This document shows, one piece after another, positions 1 to 9,201 of a stretch of 44,098 bases of DNA (its first letter is position 1; each line of letters starts with the position of its first letter). The DNA comes from Verrucomicrobiota bacterium (GTDB lineage Bacteria; Verrucomicrobiota; Verrucomicrobiia; Opitutales; Coraliomargaritaceae): positions 1 to 44,098 of the forward strand of contig JAQCDT010000001.1 of NCBI GenBank assembly GCA_027620575.1. The letters are read 5' to 3'. Both the position numbers and the translations under genes were made by a program. The notes under the pieces were generated by a model, which ran no database searches, was not told the origin of the DNA, and worked only from the letters and a program-made list of their open reading frames with translations.

Positions 1-1172
1 AAAACATTCCCAATCTTAGCGATATTCGCTATATGATTGAAATCCTAGAATACCTAGGTGCAAAAATTGAGCAACCAGAAATAGGTGAATGGATCATTCA
101 TGCTAACACCATTTCACACATTGCTCCCTATGAACTGGTGCGAAAAATGCGTGCTTCAGTATGCCTCTTAGGGCCTCTAGTAGCTCGATTAAAAAAAGCT
201 GAGGTTTCAATTCCTGGTGGCTGTGTCATCGGGCCTCGTCCAATAGATTTACACCTTAAAGGCTTACGAAGGTTAAATTGTGATGTGACTATTTCTAATG
301 GCTATGTCTATGTGGATGCGGAAAATATGCGTGGCTCAAGTATATTCTTAGGAGGTCGCAACGGAAGCACCGTCACTGGTACAGCCAACCTAATCATGGC
401 TGCGGTTCTCGCTCCGGGAACAACTCGAATTGAGAGTGCCGCTTGTGAACCTGAAATTATCGACCTATGCCAGCTACTCGTAAAAATGGGTGCTCGCATT
501 GAACAAATCGGCGGACCTGAACTGATCATCACTGGAGTGGATGAACTTCACGGATGCGAACACACTATTATACCCGACAGAATTGAAGCAGGCACCTTCA
601 TCTGTGCCGCCGCCATAACTAAAGGACATGTCACCCTTAAAGGCATTTCCTATAAATACCTAGGTGCTTTTCTTGATAAGATTCAAGAAGCAGAACTTCC
701 TTTAGAAATCTCCGATGATTCAATTACCATCCTTCCTTATCAAGGGAGTCTTAAGCCGGTGGATATTATTACTTTGCCCTACCCAGGATTTCCAACTGAC
801 CTACAAGCTCAAATGTGTGCCTTGATGTCGATCACTGAAGGCATCTCCATCATTACCGAAAAGATTTACCCAAATCGATTCATGCACATTCCTGAGCTTC
901 AAAGAATGGGTGCCAATATTGCCATCGAAGGTTCTAGTGCCATTATCAAAGGTCCAAGTCCGTTTTCTGGTGCACCCGTGATGGCTTCTGATTTAAGGGC
1001 CTCCGCTGCCTTAATATTGGCAGGACTTGCGGGCAAAAATACAACTTGGATTCAACGTATCTACCACCTTGACCGAGGCTATGAATCTTTTGAAAAAAAG
1101 CTCTCCGCCCTCGGTGCAAATATTGAACGTCTATCGGAAAAAGATATCCCGAACGATTTATTGGATACTTAA
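1..1172 (+). CDS. murA: UDP-N-acetylglucosamine 1-carboxyvinyltransferase (partial, 5' end outside window)
   Basis: This enzyme transfers enolpyruvate from PEP to UDP-GlcNAc, the first committed step of peptidoglycan synthesis in the cytoplasm. The frame stays open to the left edge and reads NIPNLSDIRY before the first ATG at 33, so the gene starts upstream and only the N-terminal residues are missing. The catalytic-cysteine loop GGCVIGPRPIDLHLKGL is present (Cys codon at 222-224), as are EPEIIDLCQLL, PDRIEAGTFI, FPTDLQAQ, NRFMHIPEL and the C-terminal DLRASAALILAGLA and YHLDRGYE blocks. All are typical of the EPSP-synthase-like fold of MurA. ruvB follows after 44 bp on the same strand. The identification is secure; the true start cannot be seen. 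Confidence 0.96.
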   Translation, partial: NIPNLSDIRYMIEILEYLGAKIEQPEIGEWIIHANTISHIAPYELVRKMRASVCLLGPLVARLKKAEVSIPGGCVIGPRPIDLHLKGLRRLNCDVTISNGYVYVDAENMRGSSIFLGGRNGSTVTGTANLIMAAVLAPGTTRIESAACEPEIIDLCQLLVKMGARIEQIGGPELIITGVDELHGCEHTIIPDRIEAGTFICAAAITKGHVTLKGISYKYLGAFLDKIQEAELPLEISDDSITILPYQGSLKPVDIITLPYPGFPTDLQAQMCALMSITEGISIITEKIYPNRFMHIPELQRMGANIAIEGSSAIIKGPSPFSGAPVMASDLRASAALILAGLAGKNTTWIQRIYHLDRGYESFEKKLSALGANIERLSEKDIPNDLLDT

Positions 1173-1216
1173 ATTGTCTGTTGAAGTCGCCCTCTTTATC
1201 TGTCTAACTTTTCTAC

Positions 1217-2254
1217 ATGGCCGAACCGGACACAGAAATTCCTAATAACGAAACTTCAAAAATCGAACATGCCTTAAATGCATCTGCGGAATCTAATGAT
1301 TCGATTATTCGTCCTAGTGCCTTAGAAGATTTTGCGGGTCAGGAAAAAACCGTTACCCGACTCTCGATAATGGTTGGCGCTGCCCTTACACGCAAAGAAC
1401 CACTCAATCACATTTTACTGAGCGGCCCTCCGGGCTTAGGCAAGACCACCCTCTCATTTATTTTAGGACACGAGATGGGTGCACAAGTTGTTATTACATC
1501 TGGGCCGGTTATTGATAAGCCGGCAGACCTTGCTGGCTTGCTCACAAACCTAAGCGAAGGAGATATCCTCTTTATCGATGAAATTCATCGTATGCCAAAA
1601 ACCGTTGAAGAGTACCTCTATTCAGCAATGGAAGATTTTCGTATCGATATCATGATCGATCAAGGTCCCAATGCACGAAGTGTACGCCTAAACTTGCCAA
1701 AATTTACCTTAATTGGAGCCACTACCCGTATTGGTTTGCTCACCGCACCACTTAGAAGTCGCTTCACCCTTCAGTCTCGTCTAAATTATTACGACCTAAA
1801 AACTTTGGAAGGTATTATACAACGTACCTGCAACATCCTCGATGTGCCTTTCACTGAAGACGGTGCTATTGAAATTGCGAAACGTGCCCGAGGTACTCCA
1901 AGAATCGCTAATAATTTAATCAATTTCTGCCGAGATTATGCGATGCAAAAAGGCGACGGTGTTATAACAAAAGAACAAGCGAATAGAGCTCTTGAACTAC
2001 TGGAAATTGATCATCGAGGCTTAGATGAGCTTGATAAAAAAATACTCCGCATCATTGCAGACAATTACAAAGGTGGGCCAGTGGGACTTCGCACCCTTGC
2101 GGTTGCTGTCGGAGAAGAAGCGCACACATTAGAAGAAGTTCATGAACCGTTTCTAATCCAAGAAGGGTATATTGCTCGTACTGCTCAAGGCAGAGTTCTT
2201 TCGGATAAAGGGTGGCACGTTGTTGGAATAGAACCACCCGACTCTCAAGAATAA
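1217..2254 (+). CDS. ruvB: Holliday junction branch migration DNA helicase RuvB
   Basis: RuvB is the AAA+ ring motor that drives branch migration of Holliday junctions together with RuvA. The protein has 345 residues, the usual family length. It has Walker A GPPGLGKTT, Walker B DILFIDEIHR, the sensor block GATTRIGLLTAPLRSRF and the C-terminal winged helix (DNYKGGPVGLRTLAVAVGE). An acidic, low-complexity N-terminus of about 30 residues precedes the conserved core. The ATG start has no Shine-Dalgarno sequence. The gene lies between murA and an rRNA methyltransferase; ruvA is not in the window, and ruvC is 7 kb away on the other strand, so the ruvABC cluster is broken up. Confidence 0.97.
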   Translation: MAEPDTEIPNNETSKIEHALNASAESNDSIIRPSALEDFAGQEKTVTRLSIMVGAALTRKEPLNHILLSGPPGLGKTTLSFILGHEMGAQVVITSGPVIDKPADLAGLLTNLSEGDILFIDEIHRMPKTVEEYLYSAMEDFRIDIMIDQGPNARSVRLNLPKFTLIGATTRIGLLTAPLRSRFTLQSRLNYYDLKTLEGIIQRTCNILDVPFTEDGAIEIAKRARGTPRIANNLINFCRDYAMQKGDGVITKEQANRALELLEIDHRGLDELDKKILRIIADNYKGGPVGLRTLAVAVGEEAHTLEEVHEPFLIQEGYIARTAQGRVLSDKGWHVVGIEPPDSQE

Positions 2255-2269
2255 AACACACCTTGCTCT

Positions 2270-2836
2270 ATGGGAAGAAATTCGGTTCATAAAATTAAGC
2301 GTACTCCTCGATACTCTCAACCTTCGTCAGCGATTCTATTAGAAAATGAAGACGATTTGATGGATCTCATAGAAACCAAGGAGAAACCACTATTACTCAT
2401 TCTTGAAGGCGTACAAGACCCACATAATTTAGGTGCCTGTTTGCGAACTGCCTCAGGTGCTGGCGTGCATGCAGTCATCGCACCCATTAAAGGTGCGTGT
2501 GGTATAACGGATACAGTCAAAGATATTGCCTGCGGTGGGGCTGACGAAGTGCCCTTCTTAAAAGTAAAAAACATTTCTAGCTTGATTCGAAAACTCAAGG
2601 ATCAAGGAATACAAATAGTGGGCACCTCTGACCGTGGCACAGACAGTTTATATGACGTAAATCTTAATCAAGGTTCCGCAATTGTTCTCGGCAGTGAAGG
2701 TTGGGGACTGCGAAAAATTACAAGCGAACTCTGTGATTGCTTAATCTCTATTCCTATGGCAGGAAGAGTTGATTGTCTCAATGTTTCGGTTTCTGCCGGT
2801 GTTTGCCTATATGAAACAGTTCGCCAAAGACTTTAA
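2270..2836 (+). CDS. SpoU/TrmH-family rRNA 2'-O-methyltransferase (RlmB-like, short form)
   Basis: This is a predicted SAM-dependent SPOUT methyltransferase that methylates the 2'-O of a ribose. Three family motifs are visible: DPHNLGACLRTASGAGVHAV (motif 1), LGSEGWGLRK (motif 2) and the knot region IPMAGRVDCLNVSVSAGVCL (motif 3). The closest match I recognise is RlmB, which makes Gm2251 in 23S rRNA. At 188 residues it keeps the catalytic domain but lacks most of the N-terminal L30e-like RNA-binding domain, which gives RlmB about 245 residues. It starts 15 bp after ruvB, probably in the same operon. Substrate (23S rRNA versus tRNA) is inferred only. Confidence 0.85.
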   Translation: MGRNSVHKIKRTPRYSQPSSAILLENEDDLMDLIETKEKPLLLILEGVQDPHNLGACLRTASGAGVHAVIAPIKGACGITDTVKDIACGGADEVPFLKVKNISSLIRKLKDQGIQIVGTSDRGTDSLYDVNLNQGSAIVLGSEGWGLRKITSELCDCLISIPMAGRVDCLNVSVSAGVCLYETVRQRL

Positions 2837-2891
2837 TCCATAGCCTTTTCACCTTAATTGCTTAAACCTTTTAGAATTTATTTATATCAAA

Positions 2892-4070
2892 ATGATTCAA
2901 ACTATCTTAAACAATACGGATACATTAATTGGACAGGAATCCTTAGAAGAAAAATTGCAATCGGGCCGTCCTTTGAAAATAAAATTGGGGGTTGATCCAA
3001 CACGCCCGGATTTGACCTTTGGACATTTAGTCGTCTTCAATAAGCTCAGGCAGTTCCAAGAACTTGGACATGAAGCTAACTTAATCATTGGCGATTTCAC
3101 TACTTTGATTGGCGATCCATCGGGCCGTTCTTCCACGCGTCCAGTTTTGACTAAGGAAGCCATTAAGGAAAATGCTAAAACCTATTTAGACCAAGCCTTT
3201 AAAATACTGGATAAAAGTAAAACCAAAGTACACTACAACAGTGAATGGTTTGGCACCATGGGCTTTGAGGATTGCTTGCAACTCGCACGAAAAATGACCG
3301 TCGCTCGTATGTTGGAACGTGATGATTTTTCTAAACGCTTTGCTTCGAACGCACCTATTTCGATTATCGAATTCCTCTACCCTTTGATCCAAGGGTATGA
3401 TTCCTTAGTCCTAGATGCTGATGTAGAAATTGGCGGCACCGATCAATTATTCAATATGCTTGTTGGACGTGCATTACAAAAAGATGCCGGCAAATCTGAA
3501 CAGGCCGTAATCACTATGCCTCTTTTAGTCGGACTTGATGGAAGCAAAAAAATGTCTAAAAGTGCAGACAACTATATTGCATTCACTGATGCCCCTAAGG
3601 ATATGTTTGGTAAAATTATGTCTATTGATGACGCCACCATGTGGACTTATCATCAATTGCTTCTCGAAACGCCTGAAGACTCTATTGAAGCCATGAAGCA
3701 AGAACACCCTATGCAAGTAAGGAAGCATTTGGCAAAATCGCTGGTCAGCCGTTTTTATTCTGAAGCGATTGCGGAAAATGAGTTAGCACAATTTGAACAA
3801 GTGTTTTCTAAAAACAAAATTCCTGACGATATGCCTACCTTTACATGGGCGCAACTCAGTGAAAATGCAGGCGAAGATTTAATCACTAATATCATGCACC
3901 AAACAAATCTTTTTGAGAGTAAAGGTGCTATCCGTCGTTTAATGGCTCAAGGTGGTGTAAAGGTGAATGGAGAAAAAATCACAGACCCTCAAAAAGCGAT
4001 CAATCTCAGTGAAGACGACCAAGTAATTCAGGCAGGAAAACGAATATTTTTTAAATTACTTAAAAAGTGA
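2892..4070 (+). CDS. tyrS: Tyrosyl-tRNA synthetase
   Basis: This class I aminoacyl-tRNA synthetase charges tRNA-Tyr. The HIGH-type signature is in DPTRPDLTFGHLVVFNKL. The KMSKS loop is intact at residues 219-224 (KKMSKS), and the tyrosine-pocket block IQGYDSLVLDADVEIGGTDQ is present. An S4-type RNA-binding domain occupies the C-terminus (GAIRRLMAQGGVKVNGEKI). The 392-residue length fits the TyrS subgroup with a shorter linker. The 55-bp gap upstream holds no clear ribosome site. It lies between the rRNA methyltransferase and the mre block, with a weak hairpin over its stop codon. Confidence 0.96.
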   Translation: MIQTILNNTDTLIGQESLEEKLQSGRPLKIKLGVDPTRPDLTFGHLVVFNKLRQFQELGHEANLIIGDFTTLIGDPSGRSSTRPVLTKEAIKENAKTYLDQAFKILDKSKTKVHYNSEWFGTMGFEDCLQLARKMTVARMLERDDFSKRFASNAPISIIEFLYPLIQGYDSLVLDADVEIGGTDQLFNMLVGRALQKDAGKSEQAVITMPLLVGLDGSKKMSKSADNYIAFTDAPKDMFGKIMSIDDATMWTYHQLLLETPEDSIEAMKQEHPMQVRKHLAKSLVSRFYSEAIAENELAQFEQVFSKNKIPDDMPTFTWAQLSENAGEDLITNIMHQTNLFESKGAIRRLMAQGGVKVNGEKITDPQKAINLSEDDQVIQAGKRIFFKLLKK

Positions 4071-4092
4071 TAAAACTATTGCTTGTTATCAC
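4067..4092 (+). terminator. Weak hairpin over the tyrS stop codon
   Basis: GTGATAA (4067-4073) can pair perfectly with TTATCAC (4086-4092) across a 12-nt loop. The stem includes the tyrS stop codon. No T-run follows directly, so this is at best a weak terminator or an mRNA 3'-end structure ahead of the mre genes. Confidence 0.25.
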
Positions 4093-4159
4093 ATAATTCA
4101 TTGACTTTCAGTAACGATAGGCAAAAACATATAGTATACTTTTTTAATTTCCAACACAA

Positions 4160-5182
4160 GTGATAGGACTACTTTCCAACGATATCGGCATTGACCTCGG
4201 AACAGCAAACACGCTCGTTTTTGCTAAAGATAAAGGTATTGTACTTCGTGAGCCTAGTGTTGTTGCAATTTATTCTAGCAGTAAAAAAGTTTGCGCAGTG
4301 GGTTCTGAAGCGAAACGTATGCTTGGGCGTACTCCAGGAAATATTACTGCCATTCGTCCGATGCGAGATGGCGTGATTGCTGATTTTGAAATCACTGAAG
4401 CGATGCTACGTTATTTCATTGGAAAAGTGAATCGTAAAAAAACCTTCATTGCTCCAAGAATCGTTGTAGCCGTACCTTCAGGAATCACTGAAGTTGAACG
4501 CCGTGCCGTGAAAGATTCAGCGATTCGTGCGGGTGCCCGAGACGTTGTTTTAATTGAAGAGCCAATGGCGGCAGCAATTGGTGTAGGGCTTCCGATTGAT
4601 GAACCTGCCGCAAATATGATTGTTGATATTGGCGGTGGTACTACCGAAGTGGCTATTATCTCTTTAGCGGGTGTTGTTTATACTAAAAGTATTCGTGTCG
4701 GTGGTGATGAAATTGATACCGCAATTATTAATTATATGAAACGCTCTTATAATTTGATGATTGGTGAGCGTACCGCAGAAGCGATTAAAATGACCATTGG
4801 ATCTGCATTTAAACTTGAAGAAGAATCTTCCATGGAAGTGCGTGGTCGAGATTCCGTTGCCGGCTTACCCAAAACGATCACCATCACTTCAGAAGAGATT
4901 CGTGAAGCTTTATCCGATACAATTTCTGCAATCACTGACTTAGTGAGAAATGCACTTGAAAGATGTCCACCCGAATTATCTGCTGACTTAGTGGATCGAG
5001 GGTTTGTCCTCGCAGGAGGCGGTGCCTTAATCAGCGGACTGGATCAATACTTAAGCGATGCAACCGGGCTTCCTGTTATCATAGCCGAGGACCCACTCAG
5101 TGCGGTCGCTAATGGGACTGGAATGGTGCTACAAGATTTAGCGCTATTGCTGAAAGATGTTGCTGAAACAGGGAGAGGATAA
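4160..5182 (+). CDS. mreB: Rod shape-determining protein MreB
   Basis: MreB is the bacterial actin that polymerises under the inner membrane and positions the elongasome. The 340-residue protein carries the actin-fold signatures: phosphate loop 1 DIGIDLGTANT near the N-terminus, the connecting segment IEEPMAAAIGVGLPI, phosphate loop 2 IVDIGGGTTEVA, and the adenosine site FVLAGGGALISGLDQYL. The start is a GTG at 4160, which gives a typical N-terminus with a short hydrophobic lead. It is the first gene of a tight mreB-mreC-mreD-mrdA run, and mreC starts 5 bp after its stop. Confidence 0.97.
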   Translation: MIGLLSNDIGIDLGTANTLVFAKDKGIVLREPSVVAIYSSSKKVCAVGSEAKRMLGRTPGNITAIRPMRDGVIADFEITEAMLRYFIGKVNRKKTFIAPRIVVAVPSGITEVERRAVKDSAIRAGARDVVLIEEPMAAAIGVGLPIDEPAANMIVDIGGGTTEVAIISLAGVVYTKSIRVGGDEIDTAIINYMKRSYNLMIGERTAEAIKMTIGSAFKLEEESSMEVRGRDSVAGLPKTITITSEEIREALSDTISAITDLVRNALERCPPELSADLVDRGFVLAGGGALISGLDQYLSDATGLPVIIAEDPLSAVANGTGMVLQDLALLLKDVAETGRG

Positions 5183-5187
5183 AGACA

Positions 5188-6039
5188 GTGGCGCGGATTC
5201 GCCTCGATAGACTTACCCCGATTGTTACGCTAATTGTGTTTCTCTTCATTTGGTGGCTCACACCAAGTTTTATCAAGCTCTTCACCCAAAGCTCTTTTGA
5301 AGAAATTCAGGCTCCAATTTGGATTGCCACAAATCAGTTAGAAACGATTGCAAACAATACTGCGAACAAAACAAAGAGCAAGCAAGTGCTCATCGACACC
5401 ATAAGTGAACTGAAACGGCAAAATGCTTATTACAAGCAAATCAAGAATATCAACGAAAATTACAAAGCGGAAATTAGTCGCTTAGAATCTATTTTAAACT
5501 TACCGAGCAGAGATCGCTTTCGTTATGAATTAGCCCATGTCATACAGAGAAACATGGGGAGTTGGTGGCAAACAATTCGAATTAATAAAGGCTCTAAGCA
5601 CGGCATACAAAAAGGAGATGCGGTTATTTTTATTGGCGGGGTTGTGGGTCGTATTGCCAAAACCAATTATTATACAAGCCAAGTGGATTTACTTTCGAAT
5701 CATTCCTTTAGAATATCTGCCTCGTTTATTAATGACTATCGCCCATTATTTTACCAAGGGAAAGGGACTGACTTATGGGGACAACCTAAAGGTAGAATTA
5801 AAAATGCACCGCAAGATTTGACGACAGATTCGGCTAAGCCACTTCAGCTAGTGACAACGGGTTTAGGTGACACATTTCCTGAAGGTATTACCATTGGCCT
5901 TGTTCCATGGCTCGAGCCGGATAACACTGGAATGTTTCAAGCGGGAGAAGTGCAATTAGACAAACGCCTCTTAGGGGTCAAAGAAGTCGCTGTGTTAATC
6001 CCATTTAATAGAATCGAAACCATAGATCATGATTTTTGA
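5188..6039 (+). CDS. mreC: Rod shape-determining protein MreC
   Basis: MreC is the bitopic periplasmic scaffold that links MreB/MreD to PBP2. It has a short cytoplasmic N-terminus, one membrane segment at about residues 11-30 (IVTLIVFLFIWWLTPSFI), a predicted coiled coil at about 60-105, and the beta-rich periplasmic region with GSWWQTIRINKGSKHGIQKG and VTTGLGDTFPEGITIG, both typical of MreC. The start is GTG at 5188, preceded by GGGAGAGG, one of the few Shine-Dalgarno-like stretches in this window. Length is 283 residues. Its last 11 bases overlap mreD. Confidence 0.93.
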   Translation: MARIRLDRLTPIVTLIVFLFIWWLTPSFIKLFTQSSFEEIQAPIWIATNQLETIANNTANKTKSKQVLIDTISELKRQNAYYKQIKNINENYKAEISRLESILNLPSRDRFRYELAHVIQRNMGSWWQTIRINKGSKHGIQKGDAVIFIGGVVGRIAKTNYYTSQVDLLSNHSFRISASFINDYRPLFYQGKGTDLWGQPKGRIKNAPQDLTTDSAKPLQLVTTGLGDTFPEGITIGLVPWLEPDNTGMFQAGEVQLDKRLLGVKEVAVLIPFNRIETIDHDF

Positions 6040-6562
6040 TAAACGAAGCCTACTCCTTTTTGTCTCAAATGCGCTCTTGCTTCATCTTATGCTCATGATC
6101 AACAGCAGTATCACGTTTGCTGGATTCAATCTCTTTGTTCTTGGCCCTATATTTATAATTGCCCCACTCTACTTGAGGGCAGATCAATTTTTTATCACTT
6201 CATTGTTAACGGGCTTTTGGGTGGATGCGGCTCTTCCTACCCCCTTTGGATTAGTGACATTTTTGCTTCTGACTATTGGGTCATTCATTCTATTAATTCG
6301 CCTTAGGTTTAGGGCAGAGAAAAATTTTCATCCCTCATTACTGGCCCATGTTGCCAACTTAATTGCAGGACTAACGCTCCTGTATTTCAGTGTCAGTACT
6401 AACTTCGCAGATTTTGTTGTCCTTCTCTCTACCAGTTTTATCGAGCTCGCGATTTCTCACCTTTTGCTTCTGTTTGTCGCTCCTTGGTTCTTTAATTTTC
6501 AGCGCTCACTCTTCTCAATATTTGACACCAAAACAGAACCCGAGTCTTTGCCCTTTGTTTAA
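6029..6562 (+). CDS. mreD: Putative rod shape-determining protein MreD
   Basis: This is a 177-residue, very hydrophobic protein with about five predicted membrane segments, including LLLFVSNALLLHLMLMI, FNLFVLGPIFIIAPLYL, LVTFLLLTIGSFILLI and LLAHVANLIAGLTLLYF. MreD sequences are poorly conserved. The call rests on size, topology and position between mreC and the PBP2 gene, the standard order for this operon. The ATG overlaps the end of mreC by 11 nt, so translation is probably coupled. The stop is 6 bp before mrdA. Confidence 0.82.
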   Translation: MIFDKRSLLLFVSNALLLHLMLMINSSITFAGFNLFVLGPIFIIAPLYLRADQFFITSLLTGFWVDAALPTPFGLVTFLLLTIGSFILLIRLRFRAEKNFHPSLLAHVANLIAGLTLLYFSVSTNFADFVVLLSTSFIELAISHLLLLFVAPWFFNFQRSLFSIFDTKTEPESLPFV

Positions 6563-6568
6563 TCACTT

Positions 6569-8485
6569 ATGGAAAACTATGACATCAAACGTAGAGACAA
6601 TCCAAGAATACTTTTGTTCTTATGGCTCAACTTGATTCTGACGTCTCTTTTAATAATCGGCTTAGCTCGACAACAATTTTTCAAAAAAGATACCTATGAA
6701 GATATGGAACGTCGGCAAACTGAACGACGTATCTTTCTTCCTGGCCCTAGGGGCGATATTTATGATCGCAATGGCAACCTACTAGTCGGAAATCGTCCTC
6801 ATTATTCAGCAAGTGTAATTCTTGATGATTTAAGACCTGAATTTCGCAAAGAATATTCGAAACTCATTCGACAAGCGAGGTCACAAATAGAAGCAGAAAG
6901 TGTGGATTCAAAAACACCTTCACGCCTGCCCGATTACTATCAGCTAAAATGGGAAGCTCGTACTAACGTACTTCAAAAATACCTCGACATCATTGAATCC
7001 GTAACCCAACGAAATACCGTACTCAAAGAAAGTAAAATTATACGACATTTCAATGAACAGCTATTGTTGCCTTTACCTCTCACACAGGATTTAAACGCTT
7101 CCGAATATGCTCAACTGATTGAGCGTCTTCCCGTTCATTCGCCAATCAATATTCACACTAGCTCGGCAAGATATTACCCTTACAAAGAGCTTGCTGCTCA
7201 TACGCTTGGCTATGTTCAAAATGTAAACCCCGATTTAAGCTTATTGCCTAAAGATGGAATTAAAAATTTCACCTACAAAACAAAAGTTGGGAAAACGGGC
7301 ATAGAAAATACCTTTGATGATCAACTCATAGGACACAACGGTTATGAGATCTGGCAGGTTGATCCACTAGGCTATCAGAGCAAACAATTAGAACTCAAAC
7401 CACCTAAGCAAGGCAATGATCTGATTACCAGTATCGATATCGAACTTCAAAGAGTCGCCGAAATCGCCTTAGGCAATCGTACGGGAGCCGCTATCGCACT
7501 AGATGTTGAAACAGGCGAAGTCCTCAGCTTGGTCAGTCATCCAAACTTTGATTTAAATGACCTAAGCCCCTACATTCCACAAAACACGTTTAATGAAATA
7601 AATGATGCAGGTGCTTGGCTAAACCGAGCGGTACAACTTTCCTACCCGCCAGGGTCCACTTTTAAATTAATCACTGCCATCGCAGGATTAAAAGCAGGGC
7701 TTATCGATGAAACCACAACTGTGAATTGCCCAGGCGTTTATCGAGTAGGCAATCGTATCTATCATTGCCACGCAAAAAATGGACATGGTTCCGTAAATCT
7801 AGAAAAGGCCATCGCAGCTAGCTGTAATGTGTTCTTCTATGATATCGGTCTCAAGCTCGGGATCGATAAGATTAATGCTGAAGCGATCCATTTTAATCTA
7901 GACCAACCAACAGGCATTGAGCTTCCCTACGAAACTAAACGCATTGTCATTCCTAGTAAATCGTGGAAGCGTGAGACTATAGGCGACGGGTGGACTCCTG
8001 GAGACACGGCAAACACCGCAATCGGACAAGGATTTCTTTTGGTCACTCCCCTTCAAATGGCCTGCACAGTCGCATCAATTGCCCGTGATGAAACGCTCAC
8101 CCAACCCACTCTTATGGCCGTTCCAAGAAATGGCTCTGAAAATCATTTACAAAACAGTCTTCCAACAGGGCTTACTTCTGATCAACGTAATCTTTTGCTC
8201 AAAGGGATGCAGGGCGTCACTAGTTCAATCGGCACAGGACGCTTAATCCACATCAAAGATTTGCCCATAGCAGGAAAAACAGGAACTGCCGATTTTAGAG
8301 CCCATGGCAAAGAAGTAAACCTAGCTTGGTTCGTTGGATTTGCCCCAATCAATAATCCGAAAATAGCGGTAGCCGTCATGGTGGAAGGCACCAAGGAGTC
8401 CGATGACTATCACGGAGGTTCGACCGCTGGACCTATTGCGAAAGATTTATTCCTCGCTTACCAAAAGAAATATTTAAATCGCTAA
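6569..8485 (+). CDS. mrdA: Penicillin-binding protein 2 (elongasome transpeptidase)
   Basis: This class B PBP cross-links peptidoglycan during cell elongation. It has an N-terminal membrane anchor at about residues 14-35 and the pedestal block RGDIYDRNGNLLVGNRP. The transpeptidase domain carries SxxK as STFK (Ser363), SxN in ASCNVFFYDIG, and KTGT at residues 570-573. Length is 638 residues, usual for PBP2. It is the last gene of the mre block; rodA, its glycosyltransferase partner and frequent neighbour, does not follow. Its final 4 bases overlap the end of the convergent SDR gene. Confidence 0.95.
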   Translation: MENYDIKRRDNPRILLFLWLNLILTSLLIIGLARQQFFKKDTYEDMERRQTERRIFLPGPRGDIYDRNGNLLVGNRPHYSASVILDDLRPEFRKEYSKLIRQARSQIEAESVDSKTPSRLPDYYQLKWEARTNVLQKYLDIIESVTQRNTVLKESKIIRHFNEQLLLPLPLTQDLNASEYAQLIERLPVHSPINIHTSSARYYPYKELAAHTLGYVQNVNPDLSLLPKDGIKNFTYKTKVGKTGIENTFDDQLIGHNGYEIWQVDPLGYQSKQLELKPPKQGNDLITSIDIELQRVAEIALGNRTGAAIALDVETGEVLSLVSHPNFDLNDLSPYIPQNTFNEINDAGAWLNRAVQLSYPPGSTFKLITAIAGLKAGLIDETTTVNCPGVYRVGNRIYHCHAKNGHGSVNLEKAIAASCNVFFYDIGLKLGIDKINAEAIHFNLDQPTGIELPYETKRIVIPSKSWKRETIGDGWTPGDTANTAIGQGFLLVTPLQMACTVASIARDETLTQPTLMAVPRNGSENHLQNSLPTGLTSDQRNLLLKGMQGVTSSIGTGRLIHIKDLPIAGKTGTADFRAHGKEVNLAWFVGFAPINNPKIAVAVMVEGTKESDDYHGGSTAGPIAKDLFLAYQKKYLNR

Positions 8486-9195
8486 AGCTTGCGAATATCC
8501 GCATACCCACCACTTTCATTTTCTAATAAACGAGGGAATGCGTGAATTAATTTTTGCGCACATTCGTACCCTGAAGGCATTGCATCGGTTCCTTTAGCCG
8601 CTTTCAAAATCTCGATAGGTGCATAACGAGGATCTTCAGGCAAGCTTGTCATATAATCCTGCATTGCCGTATCCACCAACCCAGGGGCAAAAGACGTAAA
8701 ATGTGTCGATGGACATTCTCCTGCGTATAATTTGATCAACATATTCAACGCTGCTTTAGATAAACTATATCCATTCCAGCCACGACTACCGGACAATGAA
8801 GCACCCGATGAAATTCCAATAACCTGCTGAATCGTTCGACTTCCACCCAAGCAAGCATCCAATATCCATTTATTTGACCAGACATTCACTTCCATCGTTG
8901 TTTTCAATTCCGCCATCGAACAATCCTGCATGTCTTTAATTTTTCCCAACACACCTGCGTTTAAAATGACCACATCAAAAGATTCAACATCTTCTATCCA
9001 AGCACGAAATTTTGGCTCACTTTCAGCTTGTTGAGAAAGGTCTAAGGCACAAAAATTCAATCCTTGCTCAAGCAAATCATCAGGGCTTCGGCGACTACAG
9101 CCATAAACATCCGCCCCCATAGCTAAATAGCACTTTGCTAAGCCGTGTCCTAGCCCAGAGCTCACTCCCGTGATTAATATACGTTCTTCACTCAT
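8482..9195 (-). CDS. Short-chain dehydrogenase/reductase (SDR family)
   Basis: This is an NAD(P)-dependent oxidoreductase of unknown substrate. The cofactor motif TGVSSGLGHG sits at the N-terminus, followed by the structural ILNAGVLG, a catalytic Ser in IGISSGASLSGSRG and the YSLSK pair (Tyr and Lys). The 237-residue length fits classical SDRs. GCSRR after the second strand suggests NADP preference by the usual basic-residue rule, which is inference. It starts 6 bp after the ruvC stop, so it is probably co-transcribed with ruvC. Confidence 0.9.
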   Translation of the reverse strand: MSEERILITGVSSGLGHGLAKCYLAMGADVYGCSRRSPDDLLEQGLNFCALDLSQQAESEPKFRAWIEDVESFDVVILNAGVLGKIKDMQDCSMAELKTTMEVNVWSNKWILDACLGGSRTIQQVIGISSGASLSGSRGWNGYSLSKAALNMLIKLYAGECPSTHFTSFAPGLVDTAMQDYMTSLPEDPRYAPIEILKAAKGTDAMPSGYECAQKLIHAFPRLLENESGGYADIRKL

Positions 9196-9201
9196 TGGTT
9201 T

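Noticed and set aside
4101..4140. TTGACT followed by TATAGT and TATACT ahead of mreB, looking like a promoter
   Set aside because: The spacers are 23 and 28 bp, far from 16-19, and no better -35 lies at the right distance from either -10.
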